From: Pseudomonadota bacterium
GTDB lineage: Bacteria; Pseudomonadota; Alphaproteobacteria; SHVZ01
Direction: 5' to 3'
NCBI GenBank assembly: GCA_016195085.1
Contig: JACQAG010000038.1
Location: forward strand, 47,264 to 111,263
Length of the DNA: 64,000 bases
Under the pieces are notes generated by a model. The model saw only the letters and a program-made list of their open reading frames with translations. It ran no database searches and had not been told where the DNA came from. The translations under genes were made by a program, and so were the position numbers. Every line of letters starts with the position of its first letter. The stretch's first letter is position 1. Positions 54,241 through 62,327 of this stretch are shown piece after piece.

Positions 54241-55539
54241 CTAGTTTGCCTCGCCGAGCTGAACGTGGATCTGGCGCACGAAGGCGCGGAAGCGGGCGAG
54301 GTCGGCGCCTTGCAGCCGCTCGCGGGCATTGATGCGCGCCGTCGTCGGGTTGACCCGCTGATTGTCGACGAGCAGCTCGAAATACAGGTGATCGCCGGTC
54401 GCCAAGCCGGAGTGGCCCACCTTGGCGATGGCCTGGCCTTGGCGGATGCGAGAGCCCTCGGTGATGCCGGGAGCGAAGGAATCCAGATGCGCGTAGGTCG
54501 TGGCATAGCGCTCGCCATGACCGATGCGGATGTAGAGCCCGTAATTGCCGCGCCAGCCCATATCCTCAATTACACCCTCGGCGGCGGCCAAGACCGGCGT
54601 GCCGCGCGGCGCGCGGTAGTCGACGCCGCGATGCATGCGCCGATCGCCCAAGACCGGATGCATCCGCATGCCGTAGCCGGAGCTGACCTTGCCGCCGGAG
54701 ATGGGTGTGATGAAGTGCGTCTCGTTCAGGACCCGGCCCTCGCCATCGAGGAACTTCGGCTCGCCGTCCCGGGGCGCGTAGCGGTAGACTTGGTGCTGCT
54801 TGCCTTGCGTGGTGAGCGTCGCGTAGCGAAGCTGGATGCGATCGGCTTGACGCCGGCTGGCGACAGCCAGACGCTCGTAGATCACCTCGAAGCTCGTGCC
54901 GCGGGCGACCCGCTTGGGAAGCGTGGGGTCGTGATCGAAGCCTTGGATCACCTCGCCTGCGATCCGCGCCGGCACACCGGCCGAGATGAGCGAGCCTCGG
55001 AAGCTGGTGGCGATCTCGCCGGTGACGCGTTCAACCATCAGGCTTGGCTTGCCGTTGACCTGAGCCGCGCGGAACCCACCATCCCCGGCGCGCACCAGGG
55101 TCAAGGACAGCTCGGGCTGGACCTCGAGATGGACGGCCACCAGCTCCGGCGACTCCCCGGCCTCATTCAGGGTAAGGGTCACGACAGTGCCGACATTGAG
55201 CCGGCGCAGATCGACGAAATCCTGAGCGGCCTCGATCGCCCTGGTGGCGGCTTCGCGGTTGACCCCGGCGGCCAGCAACACCTTGAGCAAGGTGTCGCCT
55301 TGCCCGAGGGTCAGCTCCTGCACCACGGTGAGGCTGCCGCCCGAGCCGGCTGAAGGCGATTGATTGGCAGGCTGGGTATCGCGCGACAGCGACAGCACTT
55401 GCTCGAGCGGAGCCCAGTCGAAAAACCCGGCGGAAGCGGGAAGGTAGACGGCAGGGGCAATGGTCAGAAAGGCGGTACCGAGACAAAAGGATAGTATTTT
55501 AGGAAATTGCATCCCTTGCATCACTCCCCCCGCCGCCAA
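54241..55539 (-). CDS. M23-family (LytM-type) murein peptidase-like protein
   Basis: Up to 432 residues; internal ATGs at 55521 and 55512 are alternative starts. An N-terminal hydrophobic segment (ILSFCLGTAFLTIAPAVYL) acts as signal or anchor. The central region (ELTLGQGDTLLKVLLAAGVNREAA) resembles the Csd3/OapA-type domain. The peptidase domain has the first zinc motif HRGVD (His303, Asp307) and His351 in YAHLD, but the last motif is HLYFE instead of HLHFE: Tyr386 replaces the usual zinc His. It may be a regulator or have altered activity. Confidence 0.85.
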   Translation of the reverse strand: MAAGGVMQGMQFPKILSFCLGTAFLTIAPAVYLPASAGFFDWAPLEQVLSLSRDTQPANQSPSAGSGGSLTVVQELTLGQGDTLLKVLLAAGVNREAATRAIEAAQDFVDLRRLNVGTVVTLTLNEAGESPELVAVHLEVQPELSLTLVRAGDGGFRAAQVNGKPSLMVERVTGEIATSFRGSLISAGVPARIAGEVIQGFDHDPTLPKRVARGTSFEVIYERLAVASRRQADRIQLRYATLTTQGKQHQVYRYAPRDGEPKFLDGEGRVLNETHFITPISGGKVSSGYGMRMHPVLGDRRMHRGVDYRAPRGTPVLAAAEGVIEDMGWRGNYGLYIRIGHGERYATTYAHLDSFAPGITEGSRIRQGQAIAKVGHSGLATGDHLYFELLVDNQRVNPTTARINARERLQGADLARFRAFVRQIHVQLGEAN

Positions 55540-55635
55540 TGCTGTCCCCAGATCTGCTTGTTTTGTACCGCGAGCTCGGCTTTGACGCCTTATCCCTGGA
55601 TTTATTCCAAATGCTCGTTTTCTTCTGTTTGTTCC

Positions 55636-55661
55636 TTAACCACAAATCGGCCTGTGGTCAA
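55636..55661. other. Inverted repeat in the 289-base gap between the M23 peptidase and ABC genes
   Basis: TTAACCACA (55636-55644) and TGTGGTCAA (55653-55661) are complementary at 8 of 9 positions around an 8-base loop. The gap is relatively AT-rich around 55590-55650 and must hold the promoters of the two divergent genes. No gene is visible in it; the site may be an operator. Confidence 0.35.
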
Positions 55662-55828
55662 CCCGCGAAAACTTAAGGCGAATGCCGGACGCACGCCCAA
55701 ACCGGCCCGGAATCCCAGGCGCGTCGGCTCCTTGCCAATGGCCGACCGGCGATTGCGCGAATAGCCCGGCGCTTCGTCTTCGGTCTAAGATCGCCGACAA
55801 GAAGAATTAGGGAGGCGTGTGGGCCGGG

Positions 55829-56917
55829 ATGGCCGCTCAACTCGAAGTCGATCGGGTCAAGGTCAGCTACGGCCAGACGCCAGTCTTGAAGGGAGTCTCG
55901 CTCACCGTCGGCGCCGGGGAGTTCGTGGCGCTGCTGGGCTCCTCGGGTTGCGGCAAGACCACGCTGCTTCGCGCCATCTCCGGCTTCGTTGCCGTCGCCG
56001 CGGGTGCCATTCGCGTCGGTGGGCGCGAGATCACCCATCAGCCGCCCGACAAGCGCGAGATGGCGATGGTGTTCCAGTCCTACGCGCTCTGGCCGCATAT
56101 GAGCGCCGCCCAGAACATCGGCTACGGCCTCAAGCTCCGCGGCTGGACCCGTGCCGATATCGCCAAGCGAGTCGAAGAGATGCTCGCCATGCTGAAGCTC
56201 GATGGCTTGGGCGAGCGGGCGGTGACCAAGCTTTCCGGCGGCCAACGCCAGCGCGTGGCCTTGGGACGGGCCCTCGCCGTCAGCCCGCAGATCCTGCTCT
56301 TGGACGAGCCCCTCTCCAATCTCGATGCCCGCATCCGCGAGGATGTGCGCCACGAGATCAAGGCCCTCCAGCAGTCTCTCGGCATCACCACCATCCATGT
56401 GACCCACGATCGCGAGGAGGCAATGGTGCTCGCCGACCGCATCGTCATCTTGGATGCGGGCACGATCGCCCAGGTGGGACCGCCCGAGGAGGTCTACAAC
56501 CGCCCGGTATCGCCGTTCGTCGCGGCCTTCATGGGGGCGGCGAACGCCATCCGCCTGACCGCGGCGGCGGCCGACGACCATGTCGTCATCGCCGCCGGTC
56601 CGCACAACCGCGGGGCGCGCTTGGCGCAGGCGGAGGTTCCCCGCGCCCGGGAGCGGCTGGACGGGCCGGTGCTGGCGCATTTCCGCAGCGAAGCCGCCCG
56701 CCTGGTCGATCCCGACGCCGGCGGCGAGGACGAGCTGGTGCTCCGCGGCACCATCGACCAAGCCTCCTATCCCGGCGGCTTCTGGCGCTATGGCGTCAAA
56801 GTCGGCAGCTTGCGCTTTCTCGTCGACGATCCGAGGCGGCTAACCGTCGGCTCGCCCGTCGGCATCCAGCTTCCCGCGCCCGCACTCCACCTCTATAGAG
56901 AGGTGGGATCGCCATGA
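55829..56917 (+). CDS. ABC transporter ATP-binding protein (PotA/FbpC type)
   Basis: A 362-residue ATPase from ATG at 55829, with GGAGG about 13 bases upstream; the GTG at 55817 is too close to that site. Walker A GSSGCGKTT, Q-loop FQSYALWPHMSA, signature KLSGGQRQRVALGRAL, Walker B ILLLDEPLSNLD, H-loop HVTHDREEAMVLADR. A C-terminal TOBE-like domain ends the protein. It heads an ATPase, binding protein, permease, permease cassette. Confidence 0.93.
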   Translation: MAAQLEVDRVKVSYGQTPVLKGVSLTVGAGEFVALLGSSGCGKTTLLRAISGFVAVAAGAIRVGGREITHQPPDKREMAMVFQSYALWPHMSAAQNIGYGLKLRGWTRADIAKRVEEMLAMLKLDGLGERAVTKLSGGQRQRVALGRALAVSPQILLLDEPLSNLDARIREDVRHEIKALQQSLGITTIHVTHDREEAMVLADRIVILDAGTIAQVGPPEEVYNRPVSPFVAAFMGAANAIRLTAAAADDHVVIAAGPHNRGARLAQAEVPRARERLDGPVLAHFRSEAARLVDPDAGGEDELVLRGTIDQASYPGGFWRYGVKVGSLRFLVDDPRRLTVGSPVGIQLPAPALHLYREVGSP

Positions 56918-56973
56918 ATCGGTAACAGGAGGCGGTTAGTTTCCAAGCCGCCCACGACAGAGGAGGAACCCAG

Positions 56974-58131
56974 ATGCTGAGACGTACACTCCTGCAATCC
57001 GTCATCGCCGGCGGCGCCGCGTTGGTGCTCGCTCAAGGTGCCGAAGCCCAGCAGAAGACCACACTCAACGTGATGACGGCCGGCGACCAGAACATGGTCG
57101 ATTACATCACCGACTATCTCGGGCCGATGTTCGAGAAGCAGAATCCCAATGTGAGCGTGCGCGCGGTCGGCACCGGGCCTGGCGATGCCGGCTCGCAGAA
57201 GATCTGGGAGCGCCTGGATGCGCAGAAGAAGGCCGGCACCGCCACCTGGGACGTCGACGTCGCCGTCGTGCATCAGGCGATGGCCGGCCAGATGGTCAAG
57301 GAAGGGCTCTTGGACGCCTATCGCGACAAGATCTCGACCGGCAAGCTGGTGACCCGCGACACGGCGAAGAACTCGCTCGGCGCCAATGTCGATGGCTTCG
57401 TCATACCGATGTTCCATAGCCAGACGGCGATCGCCTATAACCCGGCCATGGTGGCGAGCCCGCCGAAGTCGCTGACCGAGCTCGTGTCCTGGACCCAGGC
57501 CAATCCGAAGAAGTTCGGCTACAACGGCATCAAGGGCGGCATGTCCGGTGTGGCCTTCGTCTTCGGCTGGGTCTACGCGAACGCGCCGAATGCAAAGCAG
57601 CTGATGGAAGGCCCCTACGACCCGGGGACCAAGGTCAGCATCGATGCGTCGCTGACCAAGCTCAAGGACTTCAACAAGAACGTGGTCATCACCCCGGGCA
57701 ATGCCGGCACCCTCGACATGCTGAACCGCGGCGAGATCTCCATGGGTGCCGTGTGGGTCGACATGTTCTACACCTGGCAGGCGGAGGGAAGGCTGCCGCC
57801 GACCATGCGCCTCCAGCTGATCTCTCCCGGCATGCCCGGCCAGCCCATGTATTACGTGGTGCCGACCAAGGCCGCCAACAGCGAGGTAGCGCGCAAGTTC
57901 GTCGAGCTCGCCACCAGCCCGGCGGTGCAGGCCGAAGGCATCGTCAAGCGCTTCAACTGGTATCCCGGCATCGATGCCCAGAACCTCGAGAGCAAGCTCG
58001 ACAAGGCGGTGTGGGACAAGCTGTTCAAGGACATCACCCCGCAGGAGCTGGCGCAGAAGGGCCAGCCCATGCCGATCGGCCCGTACTTCAAAGAGATCCA
58101 GGAGGAATACGAGCGCATCGTGCAGAACTGA
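56974..58131 (+). CDS. ABC transporter substrate-binding protein (extracellular solute-binding family 1)
   Basis: A 385-residue periplasmic binding protein with signal MLRRTLLQSVIAGGAALVLAQGAEAQ and cleavage after AEA. Mature motifs LNVMTAGDQNMVDYITDYLGPMF, WDVDVAVVHQAMAG, and PMYYVVPTKAANSEVARKFVELA fit iron/spermidine/sugar-type binding proteins. AGGAGGAA precedes the start. The ligand is not readable. A palindromic element of 108 bases separates it from the permeases. Confidence 0.9.
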   Translation: MLRRTLLQSVIAGGAALVLAQGAEAQQKTTLNVMTAGDQNMVDYITDYLGPMFEKQNPNVSVRAVGTGPGDAGSQKIWERLDAQKKAGTATWDVDVAVVHQAMAGQMVKEGLLDAYRDKISTGKLVTRDTAKNSLGANVDGFVIPMFHSQTAIAYNPAMVASPPKSLTELVSWTQANPKKFGYNGIKGGMSGVAFVFGWVYANAPNAKQLMEGPYDPGTKVSIDASLTKLKDFNKNVVITPGNAGTLDMLNRGEISMGAVWVDMFYTWQAEGRLPPTMRLQLISPGMPGQPMYYVVPTKAANSEVARKFVELATSPAVQAEGIVKRFNWYPGIDAQNLESKLDKAVWDKLFKDITPQELAQKGQPMPIGPYFKEIQEEYERIVQN

Positions 58132-58157
58132 TCGCTCGCACGTTCTGAAACGCCGAT

Positions 58158-58265
58158 TGCCCCCACCCCCGCCCTCCCCCGCGCAAGCGCGCGAGGGAGG
58201 GAGCTAGAGGCCTCCTGCGTACCCCCTCCCTCGCCGCAAGGCGGGGGAGGGTTGGGGTGGGGGCA
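58158..58265. repeat. GC-rich palindromic intergenic element, copy 5
   Basis: Outer arms TGCCCCCACCCC.../...GGGGTGGGGGCA are complementary, with two inner hairpins (CCCTCCCCCGCGC/GCGCGAGGGAGGG and CCCTCCCTCGCC/GGCGGGGGAGGG). It lies between the binding-protein and permease genes of one cassette, where REP elements are known in other bacteria to protect the abundant binding-protein mRNA. Confidence 0.85.
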
Positions 58266-58283
58266 CTCGGCCTCGGTTGCAGC

Positions 58284-59114
58284 ATGACCCCCACCCGCCT
58301 GCTCTCGCTGGCCCTCGTTACCCCGGCACTGGCGGTCGTGCTGGTGCTGTTCGTCTATCCCCTGGGCTTCTCGCTGGCGAGCGCGTTCGAGCCGCCCGGC
58401 GGCGGCTTCGGGTTCGCCAACTTCATCAAGGCCTTCGAGCTCTACGACAAGGACATCCTGTTCACGCCGGTGCTGATCGCGCTGTCGACTGCGATCATCG
58501 CCTTGGTCTCGGTCGCCATCGGCGGCTATCTGACCCTGGGCGGCAATCCGGTAGCGGTGGCGGTGCTGGCCTGGCTTTACCGCTGGCCCCTCTTCGTGCC
58601 CTTCATCGTGGCGGCGCAATGCATGCGCACCTTCCTTGCCAAGAACGGGCTCATGAACAACGGCTTGGTTTCCATGGGCCTCCTCGACACCGAGCAGACG
58701 GTGGGATTCCTCGATTGGCGCGGCATCGTCGCCACCTTCGTATGGAAGCAGACGCCCTTCGTCGCCCTCATGGTCGCCGGCGCCATGGCCTCGCTCGACC
58801 GTTCGACCATCGATGCCGCGCGCAATCTCGGCGCCTCGCGCCTGCGCATCCTCATCGAGATCCTGGTGCCGCAGATCCGCGGCACCTTGATGGTCGGCCT
58901 CATCCTCTCCTTCGTCACTATGATGTCGGTGCTCTCGGTGCCGCTGATGCTGTCGGGGGCGGCGCCGAACCTGCTCACCGTCGACATGGCCTACCGCATC
59001 AACGCTCAAGGCGACTACGGTGTCGCCAACGCGCTGGGCTTCATCTCCTATCTCATGACCGGCATCGTCGGCTGGATCTATCTCCGCCGTAGCCTGGAAG
59101 AGCGCACGCGATGA
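58284..59114 (+). CDS. ABC transporter permease, first of pair
   Basis: A 276-residue inner-membrane permease from ATG at 58284 (MTPTRLLSLALVTPALAVVLVLFVYPLGF). The EAA-type loop is DRSTIDAARNLGASRLRILIEILVPQIRGTL (about residues 175-205). A frame starting at 58257 would begin inside the palindromic element and is rejected. It shares ATGA with the second permease. Confidence 0.92.
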   Translation: MTPTRLLSLALVTPALAVVLVLFVYPLGFSLASAFEPPGGGFGFANFIKAFELYDKDILFTPVLIALSTAIIALVSVAIGGYLTLGGNPVAVAVLAWLYRWPLFVPFIVAAQCMRTFLAKNGLMNNGLVSMGLLDTEQTVGFLDWRGIVATFVWKQTPFVALMVAGAMASLDRSTIDAARNLGASRLRILIEILVPQIRGTLMVGLILSFVTMMSVLSVPLMLSGAAPNLLTVDMAYRINAQGDYGVANALGFISYLMTGIVGWIYLRRSLEERTR

Positions 59115-59920
59115 GCGCCGGGGTCCTGCGCTGGCTGCCGCGGACGATCGTGCTGGTGCTGGTCGCCATCATCATCTTCGGGCCCCTCGCCAATCTCGTG
59201 CTGTGGTCCTTGGCGGAGGCTTGGTATTTCCCGAACAAGCTGCCCTCCGAATGGGGCTTCCGCTGGTGGGAACGGGTGTTCCGTCCCCAGGGGCGCGCCA
59301 TGGAGTCGCTCGAGGTCTCGATCGCGATCGCGCTTCTGACCGTGGCGACTTGCCTCGCCATCGCGGTGCCGGCGGGCCTGGCGCTCGCCCGCGGCCGGCT
59401 GCCCTGGCGGCCCCTGGTGATGCTGGCCTTTCTCCTGCCCCAGGCCTTCCCGAGCTTGCCGATCTACATCAACATCGCCCGCATCTTCTACAGCTTCGGC
59501 TTGAACGGCACGGTCGCCGGCGTCGTGCTGGTGCACACCGTGCACGGCCTCGTTTATGCCGTGTGGATCACCACCGCGGCCTTTGCCACCGTCGAGCCGG
59601 AGCTGGAGCAGGCGGCGCGCAACATCGGCGCCTCGGCCCTGCGCACCTTCTTCACCGTGACCTTGCCGCTGGCGGCCCCCGGCATCGTCGCCAGCGCCAT
59701 CTTCGTGTTCCTGGAATCGCTGGACGAGTTCACCGGCTCCTTCTTCGTCGGCGCGCCGGAGGTGACCACGCTGCCGCTCCTCTTGTTCTCCGCCAGCATG
59801 GCCGGCAACTACCAGATCTCCTCGATCACCGCGCTCGTGCTCCTGGTGCCTTCGATCGGCTTCATGCTGGTGGTCGAGCGCTTCCTCAAGGCCGACGTGC
59901 TGGCCAAGGTCGGGACTTAG
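59111..59920 (+). CDS. ABC transporter permease, second of pair
   Basis: A 269-residue permease with first helix TIVLVLVAIIIFGPLANLVLW and EAA loop EPELEQAARNIGASALRTFFTVTLPLAAPGI (about residues 158-188). It completes the importer begun at 55829. A higBA module on the opposite strand follows after 78 bases in which I see nothing else. Confidence 0.92.
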   Translation: MSAGVLRWLPRTIVLVLVAIIIFGPLANLVLWSLAEAWYFPNKLPSEWGFRWWERVFRPQGRAMESLEVSIAIALLTVATCLAIAVPAGLALARGRLPWRPLVMLAFLLPQAFPSLPIYINIARIFYSFGLNGTVAGVVLVHTVHGLVYAVWITTAAFATVEPELEQAARNIGASALRTFFTVTLPLAAPGIVASAIFVFLESLDEFTGSFFVGAPEVTTLPLLLFSASMAGNYQISSITALVLLVPSIGFMLVVERFLKADVLAKVGT

Positions 59921-59998
59921 CCGGCGAGCGGCTACCGGAGCCCGCGATGGCTCCTATTCGCGGCGGTTCCTATCGAGAGGCGGTCCTGGCTTCCTTGA

Positions 59999-60325
59999 TC
60001 ACGCGGCTTGCACTTCCGCCGCGATCTCCGCGCCGCGCTCGATCTGCGTCACGGCCAGGTCATACTGCGTCTGCAGGTTCATGAAGAACTGCGGTGACGG
60101 GCCCAGCAGCCGATGCAGCCGGAGCGCGGTGTCCGCCGTGATCGCCCGCTCGCCGGCGAGGATGCGGGAAAGCCGGCTCTGGGGAATGCGCATGAGCATG
60201 GCCGCCCGCGTGGCGCTGAGCCTGCGTGCCTTCAGCTCCTCTGCGATCGTCTCTCCGGGCCTGACGGGAGGTAGGATTCCCGAGGCCGGCATCGCCAAGT
60301 CCGCGGTCTTGTCAGTGTGGGTCAT
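59999..60325 (-). CDS. higA: HigA-type antitoxin (second module)
   Basis: A 108-residue XRE-family antitoxin from 60325 (MTHTDKTADLAMPASGILPPVRPGETI). The RPGE motif, helix-turn-helix (LSATRAAMLMRIPQSRLSRILAGERAITADTALRLHRLL, residues 37-75) and NLQTQYDLAV tail match HigA. It overlaps the toxin by 14 bases. It resembles the HigA at 22866 in plan but is clearly divergent in sequence, so the two are not a recent duplication. Confidence 0.88.
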   Translation of the reverse strand: MTHTDKTADLAMPASGILPPVRPGETIAEELKARRLSATRAAMLMRIPQSRLSRILAGERAITADTALRLHRLLGPSPQFFMNLQTQYDLAVTQIERGAEIAAEVQAA

Positions 60326-60590
60326 GAATGTGCACCTCATAGGCATCGCGTTCACGGAACTCGAACAAGAGCCGCCACGGTCCATTGATGTCGATCGACC
60401 AGAACCTCTTGAGCTTTCCCTTCAGCTTATGCAGGCCGACCGAATTCAGCTTTGCGAGATCATCGAACGAAGTCGCGGCATTCAGCTGAGCCAGCCGGCG
60501 GCGGGCGAGCCCTTCGTCCATGCCGGAGAACTTGCTTCTTCCGCCGAGCGCAAACCTTCTCGAGCTTGAATCCCGGAAGGTTCGAATCAT
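60312..60590 (-). CDS. higB: HigB-type toxin (second module)
   Basis: A 92-residue RelE-superfamily toxin from 60590 (MIRTFRDSSSRRF). Core NSVGLHKLKGKLKRFWSIDINGPWRLLFEF and acidic/His C-terminus. The family acts on ribosome-bound mRNA. A codon 27 bases upstream would place the start before the promoter. Its -10 ends only 6 bases before the ATG, so the transcript would be leaderless. Confidence 0.88.
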   Translation of the reverse strand: MIRTFRDSSSRRFALGGRSKFSGMDEGLARRRLAQLNAATSFDDLAKLNSVGLHKLKGKLKRFWSIDINGPWRLLFEFRERDAYEVHIHDPH

Positions 60591-60596
60591 GCCCAG

Positions 60597-60625
60597 AAGG
60601 TAATGCCTGGGGGGCATTGCGTCAA
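60597..60625 (-). promoter_or_regulatory. Second higBA promoter with palindrome
   Basis: Minus strand: TTGACG (60625-60620), a 17-base spacer, TACCTT (60602-60597). The palindrome AATGCC-N5-GGCATT (60602-60618) fills the spacer. The arrangement is the same as at the first higBA module, although the sequences differ. Confidence 0.55.
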
Positions 60626-60713
60626 GATTGCCGCCCGAGGATGCCAGAGCTGAACTTGACGTCGTGCAAACTCAGAAGGTTATTCGCGAAGAGCGTGGGG
60701 CCAGCGCCCGCCC

Positions 60714-62327
60714 CTAGACCGCGAGCGCCATGCCGCCGGTGGCCGGGTCGGCGGCGCCGGTGACCCGGCCGTTCTCGATCATGACCGCGTGCACGCGGGC
60801 CGCGATGAAGCTCTGCACGCTGTGGATGGTCTGGTAGCCCATCCGGCCCAAGGCCGCGCAGACCGTGCGTGGGATGCGGGCGCTCACATCGATGGCGTTG
60901 CCGGTGGCCGAGAAGTGCGGCGCGCTCACCGCTTCCACGATCGGCATGCCGAAGTCGATGGCATTCAGGATCACCTGCAGGATGCCCAAGGGGATGCTGG
61001 AGCCGCCGGGGGCACCCAGCACGATGTAGGGCTCGTTCCCCTTGAAGACGATGGCGGGCGCCATCGAGCTCATCCGCTGCTTGCCCGGCGCGAGCGACTG
61101 CGGGTGGCCGGGTCTGGGATCGAACATCGCCATGGCGCCGTTGTACATGAAGCCGAGGCCCTCGGTGATGACGCCGGACTGCATGCCCAAGGAATGGGTG
61201 AGCGTGACGGCATTGCCCTCGGCATCGAGCGCGGAGATGTGCGTGGTATCCGCCGCCTCCTTCGCCTCTGCGCGCGCGATATGGGCGCGCTCGCCCTTGG
61301 CGATCGCTTCGGCCTCGACCGCCGCCGCCGCGCGATCGATGATGCGCTCGACCGGCACCTGGATGAAGGCGGGATCGCCGATCAAGCGGTCCTTGACCAC
61401 GCCGGCGCGCTTCATCACCTCGGCCACCACCTGGATGTATTCAGGGGTGTTGTGGCCGAGCCCTTTCAGATCGAAGCGCTCGAGCGTGTGCAGCATCTTC
61501 AAGAGCATCGGTCCGGAGCTCGCCGGCTGGGTCACGCTCACCCGGTGGCCGCGATATTCGCCCCAGATCGGCTCGCCGCGATCGACCATATAGGTCTCGA
61601 GGTCGCGCCGGGCCACACGGCCGCCATGGCGCTCCATGTCGGCGGCGATCTGCTCGGCGAGGACGCCCTTGTAGAAGCTGTCGGCACCTTCGGCGGCGAT
61701 GCGCCTCAGCGTCCTGCCATAGTCCGGGTTCTTCACCACGGTTCCAATGGGATGCGGCGCGCCCGAGCTGGCGAAGAAGAGCGACGCACAGGCAGGGGTG
61801 AAGCGGAGCCGCTCCATGACCTCGACCCGACCCATGCCTTCGAGCGTGGTCCAGTAGGTGTGGACCGCCGGCGTCACTCGGTAGCCCTCCTCCGCCAGCC
61901 GGATCGCCGGCTGGATCACTTGCGCCCAAGGCAAGCGCCCGTGGCGGCCGTGCAAATCCTGGAAGCCCTTGAGCGAGCCCGGCACGGCGATCGACTGATA
62001 GCCGAGATCGTTGACCCTGCCCTTGAGCACGAAACCGAAGCCGTCGCGGGTCTCGTATTCGAAGAGATCGGCCCACATGTCGGGCCGGACCGAGAGCGGC
62101 GCCTTGGAGAGGAAGTTCACCACCTCATGCGTCTTTTTCTTCGGCAGATAGAGCTGCGCCACTCCGAAGCCGGCGATGCCGCACATCATCTGGTCGACGA
62201 CGCATTGGGCAAAGGCGCAGCCGATGACGGCATCGACCGCATTGCCGCCGGCCTGATAAAGCAGCGCGCCGGCTTCGACCGCGTCGGGCTGCGGGGCGAC
62301 GATCATGCCCCGCGCGAGGCCGCTCAT
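60714..62327 (-). CDS. ggt: Gamma-glutamyltransferase family (Ntn hydrolase)
   Basis: A 537-residue enzyme from 62327. The self-processing site DTTHIS is at about residue 360, with Thr361 as nucleophile; GSSIPLGILQVILN and PRLHFSATG-like segments (SAPHFSATG) complete the small subunit. Unlike secreted GGTs it has no signal peptide, so it is probably cytoplasmic, like some acylase-type members. It may hydrolyse gamma-glutamyl or related amides. ATGA overlap with the upstream oxidase gene indicates a shared function. Confidence 0.88.
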   Translation of the reverse strand: MSGLARGMIVAPQPDAVEAGALLYQAGGNAVDAVIGCAFAQCVVDQMMCGIAGFGVAQLYLPKKKTHEVVNFLSKAPLSVRPDMWADLFEYETRDGFGFVLKGRVNDLGYQSIAVPGSLKGFQDLHGRHGRLPWAQVIQPAIRLAEEGYRVTPAVHTYWTTLEGMGRVEVMERLRFTPACASLFFASSGAPHPIGTVVKNPDYGRTLRRIAAEGADSFYKGVLAEQIAADMERHGGRVARRDLETYMVDRGEPIWGEYRGHRVSVTQPASSGPMLLKMLHTLERFDLKGLGHNTPEYIQVVAEVMKRAGVVKDRLIGDPAFIQVPVERIIDRAAAAVEAEAIAKGERAHIARAEAKEAADTTHISALDAEGNAVTLTHSLGMQSGVITEGLGFMYNGAMAMFDPRPGHPQSLAPGKQRMSSMAPAIVFKGNEPYIVLGAPGGSSIPLGILQVILNAIDFGMPIVEAVSAPHFSATGNAIDVSARIPRTVCAALGRMGYQTIHSVQSFIAARVHAVMIENGRVTGAADPATGGMALAV

